Numbered from the stretch's first letter, positions 37,060-48,948 are shown. The stretch is DNA of 64,000 nucleotides from Holacanthus passer (GCA_025331565.1 JAFREQ010000103.1:248001-312000), one strand, 5' to 3'. The notes: a model not told the origin generated them from the letters alone. Numbers and translations are program-made.

Positions 37060-37340
37060 ACAGCGAGAATCCCCATTTTGATGATGCAACGTTACTTTTT
37101 GTCTGAACCCTCTGACTGGCCTGCGCAAGACAATTAATGAGAGTGTTTTGTTTTCTGGAGGCTCAGTTCTTGTAAAAGTCAGTGTGTTGAAGCGCTTGTT
37201 TTTTTTTTTTTTTTTTTTATCTTGACCTTGTTGGAGCCTCCATCACCCTTCCAAATTAATATTCAAAAGCCCTTAATTAAAAACCCGACACCCCATCCTC
37301 CTCGGGAGCAGGATAAACAAATCTGGGGCTGTGTTTGTTC
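37060..37340. promoter_or_regulatory. Candidate conserved noncoding element around a T20 run
   Basis: Complex sequence on both sides of a T20 run (37199-37218). It contains GACAATTAATGAG near 37129 and TTAATATTCAAAAGC with TTAATTAA at 37273-37280. Proposed enhancer from homeodomain-site density. Confidence 0.4.
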
Positions 37341-37490
37341 CCTTCTGGCCCATCCTATACTCTATTTTAATGATTTCACTTCAACCTCAGAAAAAAATGC
37401 AAGATGGCACGATGCAGCAGAATATGACATAAAAAGATGAAGACAAGACATAGCTGGGGGTGAGTGAGGAGAGAAGTGGTGGTGGCAACA

Positions 37491-37502
37491 GGGGGGGGGG
37501 GG
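37491..37502 (+). repeat. G12 homopolymer
   Basis: Twelve consecutive G at the junction between a purine-rich spacer and the next island. Length is likely polymorphic. Confidence 0.9.
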
Positions 37503-37509
37503 TTTGTAC

Positions 37510-37700
37510 TGTATCTCAGAGTCGTAGTTAATTACAAAAAGCATTAATGTTTTATTAACCCCTTATCAGTAATTAATCATGGGTCTTTGATGTAAAGTTC
37601 AGCTTACAAAAGCACCAGGAAAAAATTCTCTCATCCATATTAGCCCATTAAGCCGGCTGGTATGGACCAGTCTTGCTAACTGCAGAGTGCAGGACAGCCT
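37510..37700. promoter_or_regulatory. Candidate conserved noncoding element with clustered TAATTA
   Basis: TTAATTA at 37528-37534, CATTAATG near 37541, TTATTAACC near 37551 and TAATTA at 37570-37575 lie within about 50 bases. The sequence up to about 37690 stays complex. One of the densest homeodomain-site clusters here. Confidence 0.45.
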
Positions 37701-39035
37701 CCGCAGGCATTAAAGCATTTGTTTTGACAGCGCTGTTTGTTTTCTACTCCCAGAAGCCATTGCAGTGCACCTCCAACTCCCACTAGTCTCTCACCAAAGG
37801 AGCCAGTTTGCATTTCAAATATGATGGAGCTATTGCATATTGTGCACAAAATTCTACCTTTCCCCCAATGTTTCCCTGGATTCCTGTATGTAACATGCTA
37901 TACTCGATGGAAGACTTTTTCTCATGCAGCGTTGACTTATGTACTGTCTTTCTTAACGTAATGACTCATCCTTTGTTGGTGTTATCTTTTGTACGAGACT
38001 GCTAATCAAATCCCATAGGAACATCATCTGCACCAGTGTAGCGGTTTGCCAGTGAAACAACACAAACATGTCAGGAAAAGTTCATTTGTCTCAAAGAGGG
38101 GCTAATAAGGCACTTTAAAGGTGCATTATAAGCTAACGCATAATAACATCGAATAAATGCATTGTGTGAAAAAGTAGAGGTTAAAGAAATGAGGGGGGCA
38201 ACTTTGACGTGAAGCAGGATACGCTTAATATTTTGTCTTTTAAGAAACGTATATCTGTTCAAGTGGCTTGTTGTGCATCATGGTAATTAATTTCTAAGAA
38301 GCTCTGCTGATTTAAACATGAAATCTCATTCCTAGTGCATGCCTGGTCTGAAAACATTTTGTTTTTCCGCACATTTTACTTCTAATCTTGATTAATTTTA
38401 TAAGTGGCCGGGAAATAACACAGAAGATTCAACTAATAGACGAAATACTTTAAAGGTGCATTATGAACTATCAATAATATATTGTGTACTAATAAATACA
38501 ATGTGGGGAAAATGTAACGGTTGAATATTTCAGGAGGAAACTGTGAAATTAAACTTAATATGAGTAATTTTGTGTATTTCAAGTCAAATGTCATAGTTGC
38601 TTGTAGTACACCACAATGCACTTCAAGGCTCTAATCAGTTGTACTTACAAAGCAGTGGTGCAGAAGGAGAGAATAGATAATATGAGTACTTGAATATGAA
38701 AACAGCACATACATACATACATACTTACCTATAAACTGTATATACTTTATATTGATACCCACTTCCCAGAGGAAGATGACTGTCGCCTTTCACCTATAAC
38801 CCCACCCCTCCTGTCTCTCTCAGGGTGCTGTCTGGGGTGATCCAGAGGGCAGGGGGTGAAAGAGAGGCCAGCTGGACGATGAGAGGGTGATCATGAGGTC
38901 AGTAGACCCTATAAACAGTGGTGTTGGGGTGTTGGAGTGATATTCGGGGTGAGAATCAGGTCAGCTTGCCTATGTACACTGAGGCTGGGGTCAAGTAATG
39001 GTCACCGTGGCTCACTTTGACGAACTTTCTATGCT

Positions 39036-39036
<1 letters not shown>

Positions 39037-39066
<30 letters not shown>
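39037..39066. repeat. GT microsatellite
   Basis: Fifteen uninterrupted GT units. Confidence 0.95.
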
Positions 39067-39067
<1 letters not shown>

Positions 39068-39109
39068 ATCCTTTTAGTGTAAACATGTGCTCAGACAAAC
39101 ACCGGAGAC

Positions 39110-39200
39110 ACACAGTATCCTCTTCACCTGTGTTTATCAGTTAGCCGTTGACGGATTGACAGTCACGTTATTAGCGCATAGAGATTGAAGTAAATGTCAC
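39110..39200. promoter_or_regulatory. Small candidate regulatory element with TALE-type site
   Basis: GGATTGACAG at 39153-39162 is one base from the Pbx-Meis composite consensus TGATTGACAG and is followed by CACGTTATTAGCGCAT. Teashirt proteins work with Hox and TALE factors in flies, so such a site is interesting, but one motif is weak evidence. Confidence 0.3.
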
Positions 39201-41081
39201 CTCCTGTGTTGTTTTCTTCCCCATCCTCACAGAAACCGAAATGCAAGCATACACACACACACATGACTTTTCCCACATCCAGGCGTGTTCTCTGCTCTGC
39301 AAAAGCACGACAAGACACTGGAGGCCATGTTACCATTGTTGATGCTTTTGTTGTTATTGTTCCTGCCCGTGTTGATTAAATTAGGAAATCCTTTAAGTCG
39401 GCAGAAAAGAGTGGAGTGTTGTTTTATTATTAAAGAGGAAAGAGACACCCCGGCAAACATTGCGCCGGTTAATGAGAAGTACAGCAGAGTGCTTCAGGAC
39501 TTGGAGATTTCAATAACATGGCAGCGCAGCCCCCCACCCCCCTGTGAGGACGATAATACAACAGCCCCCCCTCCGTCTGGTTGCTCCTTCCTTGTTTTCC
39601 TAGCTGGCAGAGCAGACTGTAGGTGCTGTCTGAGAGACAAATGTAGTTCAACAGCCTTTAGGTTTTCTTGTTGTTTTCTCCTCCTTTTTTTTTTTTTTTT
39701 TTTTACAGGTTTCAGAAAATCAGGGCTTCAACAATATGAGTTTGGGAAAACAGATACAGATATTTCTGGATGTTTAAAGGGATATTTTGTGATGGTTTGT
39801 TCAGGGAATTAAATTTGAAAAATGTCATCGTCAGTCCTATTAGTATTAAGTATTCTTTTTAGCTGAGTGCAGGCGTTATTTAGACCGTCCTTTGACTTTC
39901 AAAATGTCTACTGAAACCCAGCAAATATGATGGTACAACATATCCACAGACCTTTCAGTTGAGAGCTCCTCACAAACAGCTTTTCTGAGATGAACTTAAA
40001 AAATTATATTAAATAGTAAAACACATCCACTCATTTCAAAATATTGCATTGGAGCTCCTAATAGACAGCTGATGTACTCAAAGCATATAGTACTTAAAGA
40101 AACATCTTTTGACAGACATCAGCTTTGTATTGTCAGCTTACGAGAGATTGATTTCTATCTTCTAGCCACTTAATGACAAATCAGAATACCAGTGCCAGGA
40201 AGAAATCCAAAAAGTACTACCAAGAAGAATGGGCATCTCATCTGTTTTTCTTTCCACTGTCACGCAGATTGTAGCGTAGGTGGGTGCCACTGTCGGGGCA
40301 AGGTCAGGTATAGTGCATGTATTTTGTGCATGTGTGGATGTATGGGAGTGTTTTTGCTTCTCTTAGTCAGAGCGGGTACGCGTGTGTCTTGTGTCGTGTG
40401 CGTATTTGCCAGAGTGTGCGAGACTGCATCTGTTGTTTAGAGGGTCATGTCAGACTGTGGCTTCACCAGACACACTGCAACTGCATTCCCTCCTACATGA
40501 CTGCTGTTGTTCCCATACAGGCGTGTGTGTGAAAGACAGCGCATAATGTTTACATGCACACACTGCGAGTCTTTGACCAGGCAGGGCAGTAAACAGACAG
40601 CAATCATAAAAACATGCTGTTGATCCCTCATTGTGTTTAATCAGTGGAAGCCAGCAAAGGAAAGCGAACATATATCATTATAGCTGTCTGTCAGAGGTGG
40701 CATTACATTACCTTCATTCAGAGTGCCTTTTAATTTTACAACTTGTAGTTCTATTCAATGTTGACTGCATTTGCATTACTAAAAGCCTGATTTTATAGCT
40801 TCAGAAGAACATTTTCATACACTCCATGAGGGCATATAGGATGCACTCAGAAGACATACTGCAGCAGCCGTGTTGAATAACCGGGTACTAACTTGGAACT
40901 TATCCAGATACTTTATATCTGACTTTGTGTTTGAACTCTGCTATAACAGACTTGTTGGTGACACAGCTAATTGCACTCAAATCAAAAGGCCAGTGGGTCG
41001 TGGTTGCTAATTAGCCAGGTAGAGATTAACAGAGCTGACTCTTTCCAACGTAAATGCTCGAGTTGAGGGTCAAAGGCTTCA

Positions 41082-41254
41082 AGAAATAGTTTGGCATTGT
41101 GGGAAATACACTTGTTATCTGTTTTGGCAAGAGTTAGATAAGATGATTGACACCACAAGATGATTGAGCAGCAACTAGCTCCGGCTACATGTTGAGGGTG
41201 GTCATCTAACTTTTGAGATTGAATAAGCCTATTTCCCAAACGTCAGACTATTCC
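41082..41254. mobile_element. MITE-like element with about 55-bp inverted ends
   Basis: The left end (41082-41140, GAAATAGTTTGGCATTGTGG...GAGTTAGAT) and the reverse complement of the right end (41200-41254, GGAATAGTCTGACGTTTGGG...AAGTTAGAT) align over their whole length with small gaps. The interior is only about 60 bases. The GGGAAATA...CTTATT ends match a common spiny-rayed fish element with GCTAGCTTAGC-rich interior, here deleted. Non-coding. Confidence 0.65.
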
Positions 41255-41260
41255 TGGTCT

Positions 41261-41290
41261 GTACATGGTCTATACATGGTCTACATTGGC
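41261..41290. repeat. Short tandem repeat of ACATGGTCTAT
   Basis: Two full units and one partial unit immediately after the MITE right end. Confidence 0.6.
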
Positions 41291-41599
41291 TCACCTCAAC
41301 CCTAAGGAGCTCTGGCTGAAGGAGCTAGGCCTAATTACAGGAATGAGAGCTACCGGAGGAGGTAGAGCTAAAGCAGCTACGACTTAAATACTCAAGACTA
41401 AAGGGGATAATGTTTCCCTTTTACTTTCTCTTAACACCCAGCTTCCTCATTCCACAGCAAGGTTATCAGTGAGACACAGTGCCAAAGGTCAGACAGGAGC
41501 CCTTTCTGTGACCCATGACCCCGTGACCTCAGATTCATCAGGCCAGCGTTAGTTCTGAGTTCACGGGGGTCATCTGCTGTTCAAAGACACACAGACGGA

Positions 41600-41930
41600 T
41601 TATTGTTCCTAGAAGGACTGTCCTGATATCTTAGCACCACGACCCAATCGCCACACGATAGCTAGCGCAAAAACAAAGGAGAGCACCCGCCACTGTAATT
41701 GTCTCCCTGCCAGCATTTAGACCGTTCTGCAAAGAAATGAAATGTGAAGTGTTGACTTCTCATGATGAATTATCTCTTTCTGCATGGCTGCTTTGGAGTT
41801 TGTGTGTTTTGCTTTGCGTTCAGCGAGCATCATTATATGCCATTTACATAAAACAGATAAATGTCACGCATGCTGACAGTGATACAAATATTTGGCACTT
41901 CCCTGGTGTTTCAGGTTGACAAATCTACAG
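41600..41930. promoter_or_regulatory. Candidate conserved noncoding element
   Basis: About 330 bases of complex sequence with retained CpGs near 41640-41690, GTAATTGTCTCC near 41695, and ATGATGAATTATC near 41762. No repeats inside. Called from composition. Confidence 0.35.
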
Positions 41931-42529
41931 AGGCCACCCCTTGACCTTTTGACCGTGCCGGGCCTTATGGGTAATGATGATACTGATGGTCTGACAGCCA
42001 ACTTACCCAGTGGCCATCTGGAGCAGCTGTCATGGTGGCTGATTGAGAAGGAGACCCACCACCGGCCACGCATTGATTTTTTACCGGGAGCCCACCCCCT
42101 CTCTTAGGCGCCCTCCAGCCCAGTCCTTTCGTGCTCAGCCTGAACTTTGACCTGAGAGAGAGTGGAGCAGGAGGTCACTGTCAATGCCCCTCTCACCCAC
42201 CTCCATCACCAGCATGTTTTGCTTTTACCTAACAGACAGACACACTCAGGCACCCACTTAGATTCTGTTTAAACACTCTTACCTAAGATGGATATTATGG
42301 CCTACAGTAAGACTTGTTAGTGTAAATGAGCTGCTAACTGTAACATTTAATGTTCATCTTTATCCATAATAATAGCTTTGTTAACAGACATTGCATTATT
42401 ATTAGTTTGTGTTGGCCTGTCTGTTGATAAAGAAGCACTAATATGGGCAGAAAGAGTTGTGCTGTGTTCACTGATGAATGTAACCTAGTACTTTTAATCG
42501 ACTATGATACTTGTGTAGAATTTTTAGGT
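41931..42529. other. Gene-free spacer
   Basis: Moderately GC-rich to 42200, then AT-rich. Nothing recognisable. Confidence 0.55.
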
Positions 42530-42905
42530 ACCCGTGATTTAGTTGTATATTAGGAGACTGTAAGATAGTTTATACTTCTACTGCATTACATGTCAGAGGC
42601 AAATATTGTACTTTATAGTCTATTACATTTACTTCACACCTTTAGTTACTTTGTTTATTAAGATTTTGCTTGCACAGATCAGACTATAAATTAAACCACC
42701 AAACAGTATATGAAGTTAAAATGAGCTCAACCTGGACTAATTAAACATTAATATGCTACCACTATCCACTACTATAATATATAATAACACTCATGAGTGT
42801 CATAGTGAATGCTGTTACTTTTATTATTAGTGCATTTTGCAAATAGTACAGCTGTTTGTGAACTTTGTCAATGCTTCTTGTAATGGAGTATTTGTACTCC
42901 TGGCT
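42530..42905. mobile_element. Fish interspersed repeat (non-autonomous DNA element), copy 2
   Basis: Same family and orientation as 33890-34309. Diagnostic interior at 42640-42770 (ACACCTTTAGTTACTTTG, then AAACCACCAAACAGTATATG, then GAGCTCAACCTGGACTAATT) and the late block CTTGTAATGGAGTATTTGTA at 42877-42896. The right terminus with AAGTAAAGGATC is missing, so this copy is truncated and more diverged. Confidence 0.55.
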
Positions 42906-42999
42906 GTTTCACAAATAACAACATTTATTTACACTTTATTCTTGTATTGTTCACACCACTAAGTTTACTCTGGTGTATGTAAAAAATATGAGTACTTAT

Positions 43000-43122
43000 G
43001 GGTGTCCTGGTGGCTGAGTATTTAAGACGGATGCTGCACCACATTTTATTGTATGTCATATAGACACCAATCATACTAGATATCAAATTTCCTAAAGGCT
43101 AAAAAGACAAAAGAAATCTTCT
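43000..43122 (+). mobile_element. Diverged tRNA-derived SINE, internally deleted
   Basis: The head GGGTGTCCTGGTGGCTGAGT (43000-43019) carries a box A-like TGGCTGAGT, as in tRNA-derived fish SINEs. The tail CCTAAAGGCTAAAAAGACAA followed by AAGAAATCTT (43091-43120) matches the usual end of such elements. The region with box B is missing or too changed to recognise. It lies about 95 bases past repeat copy 2. Confidence 0.5.
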
Positions 43123-45099
43123 TCTACTTAAGTAGAATGACTTCAATCTCTTTCAACTCCTGACCCAGAACACACCCTTATACACAGCCAGACATTAGCA
43201 CTAGTCTTGAGGGCTTGTCCTGCTGTTTCAGGAGTTGTCTGTTATGTAAGCAGAATGATAGCGATCTGCTGCTTTGAGTGAATGTTGAACGTGTCGAGGA
43301 GCAGAGCAGGTTGTAACCACGTCCACCTTCTCCTACAATACAAAACACCCCCCCTCACCTAACAACACCACCACCCCACCAAAAACCCCCTCACCACATA
43401 AACAGACACCTACACATACCACCGCTGCCGTATAGTGATCCGTATAATCCGACAGGCTCGGGGAGTGACTGATAGCTATTGTTGTGTTGGAAAGCTTTTG
43501 TCACCTGACAAAGAGCTCTGGCTTTGGCCCTCATCCCTCTGCATCATCCTCTTCCTCAGCCTCTCTCTCACGGGGATATGGAGGGGCCTCAGCGGCCCAT
43601 CATGATGACTGATGGAGTCTCAGGGATGGGTGAGGAGGAAGAGGGTGGGGGTGAGGGCATACTCACAGGCTATCTTCATCACAGGGGAACATACAAGGCT
43701 GTTTATGGCGTTAAAATGCTACTTTAAATACAGTTTGCTGTCAGAAAAACAAGAAACTATCTCATTGAATTACCAGCTGTCTTGATTAACACATTGAATA
43801 AGGTATCGACATCATAGAGGAGGCTCTAACCAGCCACAGGCACGTTTCTGCTGCTCTGACACTTTTATTTTTGCTCATTTCGCTTGTTTATTGTCATGAT
43901 AATGAAGTCACAGTGTTGGTGTCATCAGGAAAAATCTAGCATTTTGGCCTGGTTCCACTGCTAATGTATGCAAGAGCTACTTTTCCTCTCTCATCACTGT
44001 CAGCGAGCCACTCACCACCAAAATGGCTCCTAATTGAGCGAACTGGAAACAGTAAGCCAAGAATTGAGCTGTTAATATATGAGATTCAGAATACATGCTG
44101 TGGAGTTTTAAATTTAGCTGTGAAATATGCTCCTCGCTATATTTCTGTGATCACCAAATCATTGCACGTGATGAAATGTTTTCTTGGTTTTTTTTTGTGA
44201 CAGTGAGGATTTCAATGTAACGAGTGGGAGTGACTGAGCACTACTGACAAGCTTAAAGCATTATAAATGTTGGGACAATACAAACTGGCAGACTGAATGC
44301 TTGAGATTTCTGTTTTTTTTTTAAAGCAAAGACACATTTTTTTCCTCTTTTCCTTTCTTCTTTTTTGCTCCTTTTCTTGTATTCATGCCATTTATCTCAA
44401 TGGCCTCTCGCTGCACTGTGGGAATAGCAGCAGCACTTGCGCCATGTGTGAGACAAAGAGAAAGGTCTGTTTCAACACCATCAATCCCACAATCCCACAC
44501 AGTGATGAGCGAGAGATAGTCACCATCTGTGGATGTGTTTCTCATCACTTTGCCTAAAAGTAAAACTGTACCCAGTAAAAGTTAAAAGTGTGAACGTCTC
44601 AGTGTGGCGTTTGTCTAGGTGTTTTGGAGATACCTCCCACTATATTCTATATCGCCTTATTTTTAAATAGTGTGACATTTGCAGCAGCCGTCCACATGCG
44701 ACATTGTGTTTAATAATTTTGCATGTTAAAAATACAAGACATTTTCTTCCTGCGTGCGTCTGTGTCGCTCTGCCTCCGCTGTTGCTGTCTGTTGTGCCCT
44801 CTTTCCCTCTATTTCTCTCTTCCCACATTCCCTGTCCCTGGCTGCAGCGCAGCAGCCATTAGCTTTACAAATCCAGCCTTTGATCTCTGATTTGGGCGGG
44901 TGCCTAGAAGAGGAGGGGTACTGGCTGCGTGTGTGTGTGTCTGTGCGCGCGCATATGTGTGTGTGTGTATGTGTGTGTGTGTGTGTGTGCATCTAGCTGT
45001 CTATGTAGGCCATTTGAGGGCTAGCTGGCACTGCAGAGGAGGAGGGTTCACGACCGGTCCACTTCTGCCGAGGTATTACAGAGGGAGTCGATTTCCAGG
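43123..45099. other. Gene-free spacer
   Basis: Contains a C-rich ACCACC-type stretch (43345-43425), T-rich sequence near 44310-44380 and GT repeats. Open frames are short and track the low complexity. Confidence 0.6.
44928..44990. repeat. Compound GT/GC microsatellite
   Basis: (GT)n with a GCGCGCGC insert at 44944-44951, then a long GT run to 44989. The alternating purine-pyrimidine sequence is Z-DNA-prone. Confidence 0.9.
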
Positions 45100-45190
45100 G
45101 AAGAGGCCGTGATGATAATGCCGGTTCATTTGCATTTGTACTGAGCGAATAAGCTGCCTAATGGTTTAAATATAACTCACTTACCGCTCA
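45100..45190. promoter_or_regulatory. Candidate conserved noncoding element with inverted octamer
   Basis: ATTTGCAT (45128-45135) is a reverse-complement octamer for POU factors, followed by GCCTAATGG and ATATAACTCACTTA. The sequence is compact and complex, between a GT microsatellite spacer and a C-rich spacer. Confidence 0.45.
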
Positions 45191-46529
45191 CTCCAAACTC
45201 CAGTTCTCTTCCCTGTACCACTGTTTCTCCAACACCCCCACTCCCCCATCCTACCTTTCCTCCCCCTTTCACTTATCTCACCCTTCAGAGCCTCTCATCC
45301 TGTCTTATCCTCGCCTCATCTATTCAGAGAATAACTCCTTTCCACGGCCATGTGGCCAGATATTACATTATTGAACAGAAATCACTTTTAGCTCTTTGGC
45401 AACGGTCGGGGACTCCAAATAGGTCCTAGACCACTGTTATCACACATACTAAGTGTTTCAGTCAAGGCTCATTATTTACATGTTCGAATGCTGACACCAG
45501 TACCAGTGTTGTCAGATCGTAACTGATGACTTCTCACATAGTTTTACCAGTACTGAACATTTTAAGTGTAAAACAAACACGCATGTCAGACAGAACTGTA
45601 TTGTCATCGAGGTGTTTGTAAAAAACAAAAATCGTCATCACATGATAAGTTGTTGAGTGGATTCTTGAAATGCTTCAAAAAGCTTCTCATACAAAACCAA
45701 TTTTAATAATCATATTCTACAATCAATCACAATCAAACAGTATCATGTCAATTAAAGGAGATATGCAGGATGCGAATATGCGATTGTTTTTTGATAAAAG
45801 GACAATATGTGAAAAACAGCCAATCCCGTATCCTAAGACTTTAAAATGGAGGTTCTGACAATGAGTTTGGGCCACGAAAGACCAGAATAAGGCTGTGTTC
45901 CCTTGCTTCTCTTCTCTCTTCATCTTTCCATCCACTCGTCCATCCATCTGACCATCTACCCGGCCTTTTCTTCTCCTGTTCCTCCACTCCACTGAGAGGT
46001 AATGAATGGCTTCCCTCACTGCGGCAAATTCACCTGTTTCTGCTTCAGCCTTCCTCCGTCGCATTAAGTGGGGATTTATGGAGGCGGCTTCCCATTGAAC
46101 AAAACCATTTCTCTTCCAGTTTGGTTTAACAGCACTCTTTATTCCCTGCAGATTTAAGGATAGGAGGCGGGGGGGTGGGTGGATGGGAATGAGAGGGGGG
46201 CAACACCATTAAGGGCTACGGCCCTCCCAATTTCTCTCGCACTTACATTGGGAAGGCAAACAGCCCTGAGCGGTCTGCTCCTAAAGAGACCTCTGTGAAT
46301 AGATAGATGCCTGATGGATCAAGTGGAGTGCTAACACATACAGGAGGACTGTCCCATTTCTGGCTCTTTCACATGGCAGGAGCCGCTGGATTTCAAATGG
46401 GACTTAAAGTCGGGGCAGTTTTATTCCTCACCTAAGAATAGAAATGTAAAAATGAAATCAGAGGCCGGTCTGATACACAGGGGATACAGCAGATGTAACA
46501 GCAGGCCACAGAGACATTTGTCCCTGATA
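45191..46529. other. Gene-free spacer
   Basis: C-rich to 45300, AT-rich to 45880, then mixed. A complex stretch near 46010-46080 (GCATTAAGTGGGGATTTATG) could belong to a further regulatory element. A G-rich tract lies at 46168-46202. Confidence 0.5.
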
Positions 46530-46930
46530 GTGAATCTATTACTGAAGCCTTTATTGAAATTGAGCCGACATGCTGCAGACCCTCTAATATCATAACCTAT
46601 AAAACTGTGATATTTTATAATTATTCAGTGGCGGCGTATTTGGGTGAATCTTTTAACTGCCAATGACTGTGTCATATGTAGCTGCATTAGCGTCTCATTA
46701 CTTTGGCGATAGGGAGAAGATTCCTTAATGCCTCTCGACAGGCCATGATGTAATTACACAGTGTTTGTTGCAAGTCAACATGATAATTTGTGTTTCCAAG
46801 GGATCTGTCATACGCCCGGGACGCCGGGCGCATAAATGATTCAACCCCTCATAAATGTCCTGATTGAAAACAAGCTGTTGCCCGAACCAACTTAACTATC
46901 TTGTCATCGCGGCACCTCGTGGCCTCAAAG
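46530..46930. promoter_or_regulatory. Candidate conserved noncoding element, long
   Basis: About 400 bases with no low complexity. TAATTA at 46618-46623, GATGTAATTACAC near 46747, CATAAATGATTC at 46831 and CTCATAAATG at 46848. It includes a GC-rich 7-bp hairpin, CGCCCGG...CCGGGCG (46813-46830). The length and CpG content make it one of the best enhancer candidates here. Confidence 0.5.
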
Positions 46931-47296
46931 TACACAACAAAAAACAGAAAAAGAAAAAGAAAAAAGAAAAAAAAGAATCCCTGTGAAAATTCATCACAAT
47001 GTTTGGTGCTGTGAGGCAGAATTATGCATTAAACCATAAGAAAAGCTTACCTTTCACTTCTCCCTCTCCCTCTGTGTGTGTATGAGAGATCAGGATAGGG
47101 CGAGTGCGATGTGGAGAGAGAGAGAGAGAGAAAGTGTTTAGTGTGTGTGTGAGACTACTCTGCAATTCCCCAGGGGCTGCCATTGTCGAATTTACCCATT
47201 CCCACCCTCTGAGCTCGACCTAACAAGACTGCACAACATCTGCATGGAGGCTGCAGAGTTTATGAACACGGTAGAGGGTGTGTGTTTGCGTGAGGG

Positions 47297-47297
47297 C

Positions 47298-47325
<28 letters not shown>
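47297..47325. repeat. GT microsatellite
   Basis: About 14 uninterrupted GT units. Confidence 0.95.
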
Positions 47326-47328
<3 letters not shown>

Positions 47329-47627
47329 GGGGCGTTGATTTTTGTTTTGGACTATCTGTTTTGAAATCTGTGCGGTGGGCAGGGTATATTAAAGGCAGAG
47401 CGAGGTGTTCCTGCGTAGCCGCCGGCTTCGCTGCACCTCTCCAGCATTCTGACTGTGACCCCAGCCTTCGGGTGTGTGTGTGTTTTCTTTCTCTTTGTAC
47501 ACACTCTCTAAGATGTTCTCCCTCTCCTCCTCTTTTCTCCTCTTTTTTCCCTCCTCCCGCCCTCCTCCTTGTGTTCCTTGCAGAACAGAGCCCCAGATAC
47601 TGAAGATATTGCCCCTGGTTTATTTGG

Positions 47628-47628
<1 letters not shown>

Positions 47629-47675
<47 letters not shown>
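47629..47675. repeat. CT microsatellite
   Basis: About 23 uninterrupted CT units, the longest dinucleotide run in the window. Confidence 0.97.
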
Positions 47676-47680
<5 letters not shown>

Positions 47681-48948
47681 CTCTCTTTCTCTTGCCATAC
47701 TGTATATATCTCCAGATTCTCCTCTCTCATCTCCTTTCTTTTTCCCTTTTATTTATCTTCTGCAAGTCCTCTCACTTTGCGATCAATACAGTTTCCGCTT
47801 GAAGCCTCGCGGCCAATATGAGAGGAGCTACGGGATTTTTGAAGTTGGGATGCTAAACATATTAAACAGCGAAGATGTTTTGAAAATTTGGGATCATCCG
47901 AGAGATGTTAAACGTCTGAATTTGTTTTTCCCAGTTCCCAGCTGCATACTGTACGTGCATCAGACGTTATGGCTTTTTATCAGCTATCTTTGATCTCCCT
48001 GTAGCTTTTTATATAATATTTCTGATTCTTGCATTTGAATCTATTAGCAGATCACTAAATCAGGGATGTAGCAGTTATCGTTACAAAATGAACATGTGAT
48101 ATGCATATTTATATATTCATAAATCTGCTTTGAAAATCAGTTTGCTTCATTTGAAACCAACCCTGCATCACCAGATCGTCTTGCTATATATCAGCTCTTG
48201 GATGATTCCTGCATAGACTCGGTAGTTAAAATTCTTGAAAAGAAAAAGTTCAGTTCATAGACTAAATAGTGGCTTAATTTTATCAAGCTCTCATCCTTAT
48301 GGTCTTTGGTTTCATTCTGAGGTAATGCAAAGCTTTTAGGTGTAGCACATCCAGTCCCTCCATATCTCTTTGTGTATCCTTGAGCTAGATGTTCAACCCT
48401 TGAAAAGTGTAATAATTAAAAAATCAATAACATTAGATGGCAAACAATGACCAGGATAAGCAAAAAAAATCCTATTTATTTTCAAAAACAGATTGCTGTT
48501 TTCACTCTATAGACCTATCCACATCTGTATATATCTTATATCTACACATACACATAGTACATATAAATATTTTTTGTCGACAAGGATTTGGGTGGTGGTA
48601 ATTGACAAGGTTTCATCTCACTATTGTTCACTCCAAACTGCCCAATTCTAAATTATATAACAAAGTTTTCACTGTCACCACTCATACTGTGTGGCGTTGA
48701 CAGTTTCACAATTCAGTAAAACAAAGAAGAGCATGAGTAAATGAGTTTACGTCCCAATTTTCAAGTTCTTATGAGAAAACACTGTGTAATATTCAGTCTG
48801 CTGGCAGTGCCGCATTCATGCTGGGATACAAAACAACTCAGACCCACATGACTTAATTACAAGCTGTACATGTAGGACTACATGTACATCTGCTGTGTAT
48901 GTTTGTACATAGTGTGTAATTTATTTGTTTTCTCCACACTTTTTTTTT

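Larger units (their letters stand above)
37701..41080. other. Gene-free interval
   Basis: Contains a CATA repeat (38708-38725), a GT microsatellite (39037-39066), a small island at 39110-39200 and a T20 run (39685-39704). A 175-residue + strand open frame at 39285-39812 owes a poly-Phe stretch to the T run and has no domain; I do not call it a gene. Confidence 0.6.
46931..48948. other. Gene-free, microsatellite-rich interval
   Basis: AAAAAG-rich tract (46939-46975), GA run near 47115-47133, GT repeat (47297-47325), CT repeat (47629-47675), then AT-rich sequence from 47990 to the hairpin at 48949. Open frames at 47145-47603 and 47192-47698 are made by the repeats. Confidence 0.65.

Noticed and set aside
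39285..39812. 175-residue + strand open frame
   Set aside because: It includes a poly-Phe stretch from a T20 run, has no domain or conserved motif, and lacks splice or transcript evidence.
47145..47698. Overlapping 150-170 residue frames on both strands
   Set aside because: They run through GT and CT microsatellites, which lack stop codons in several frames.
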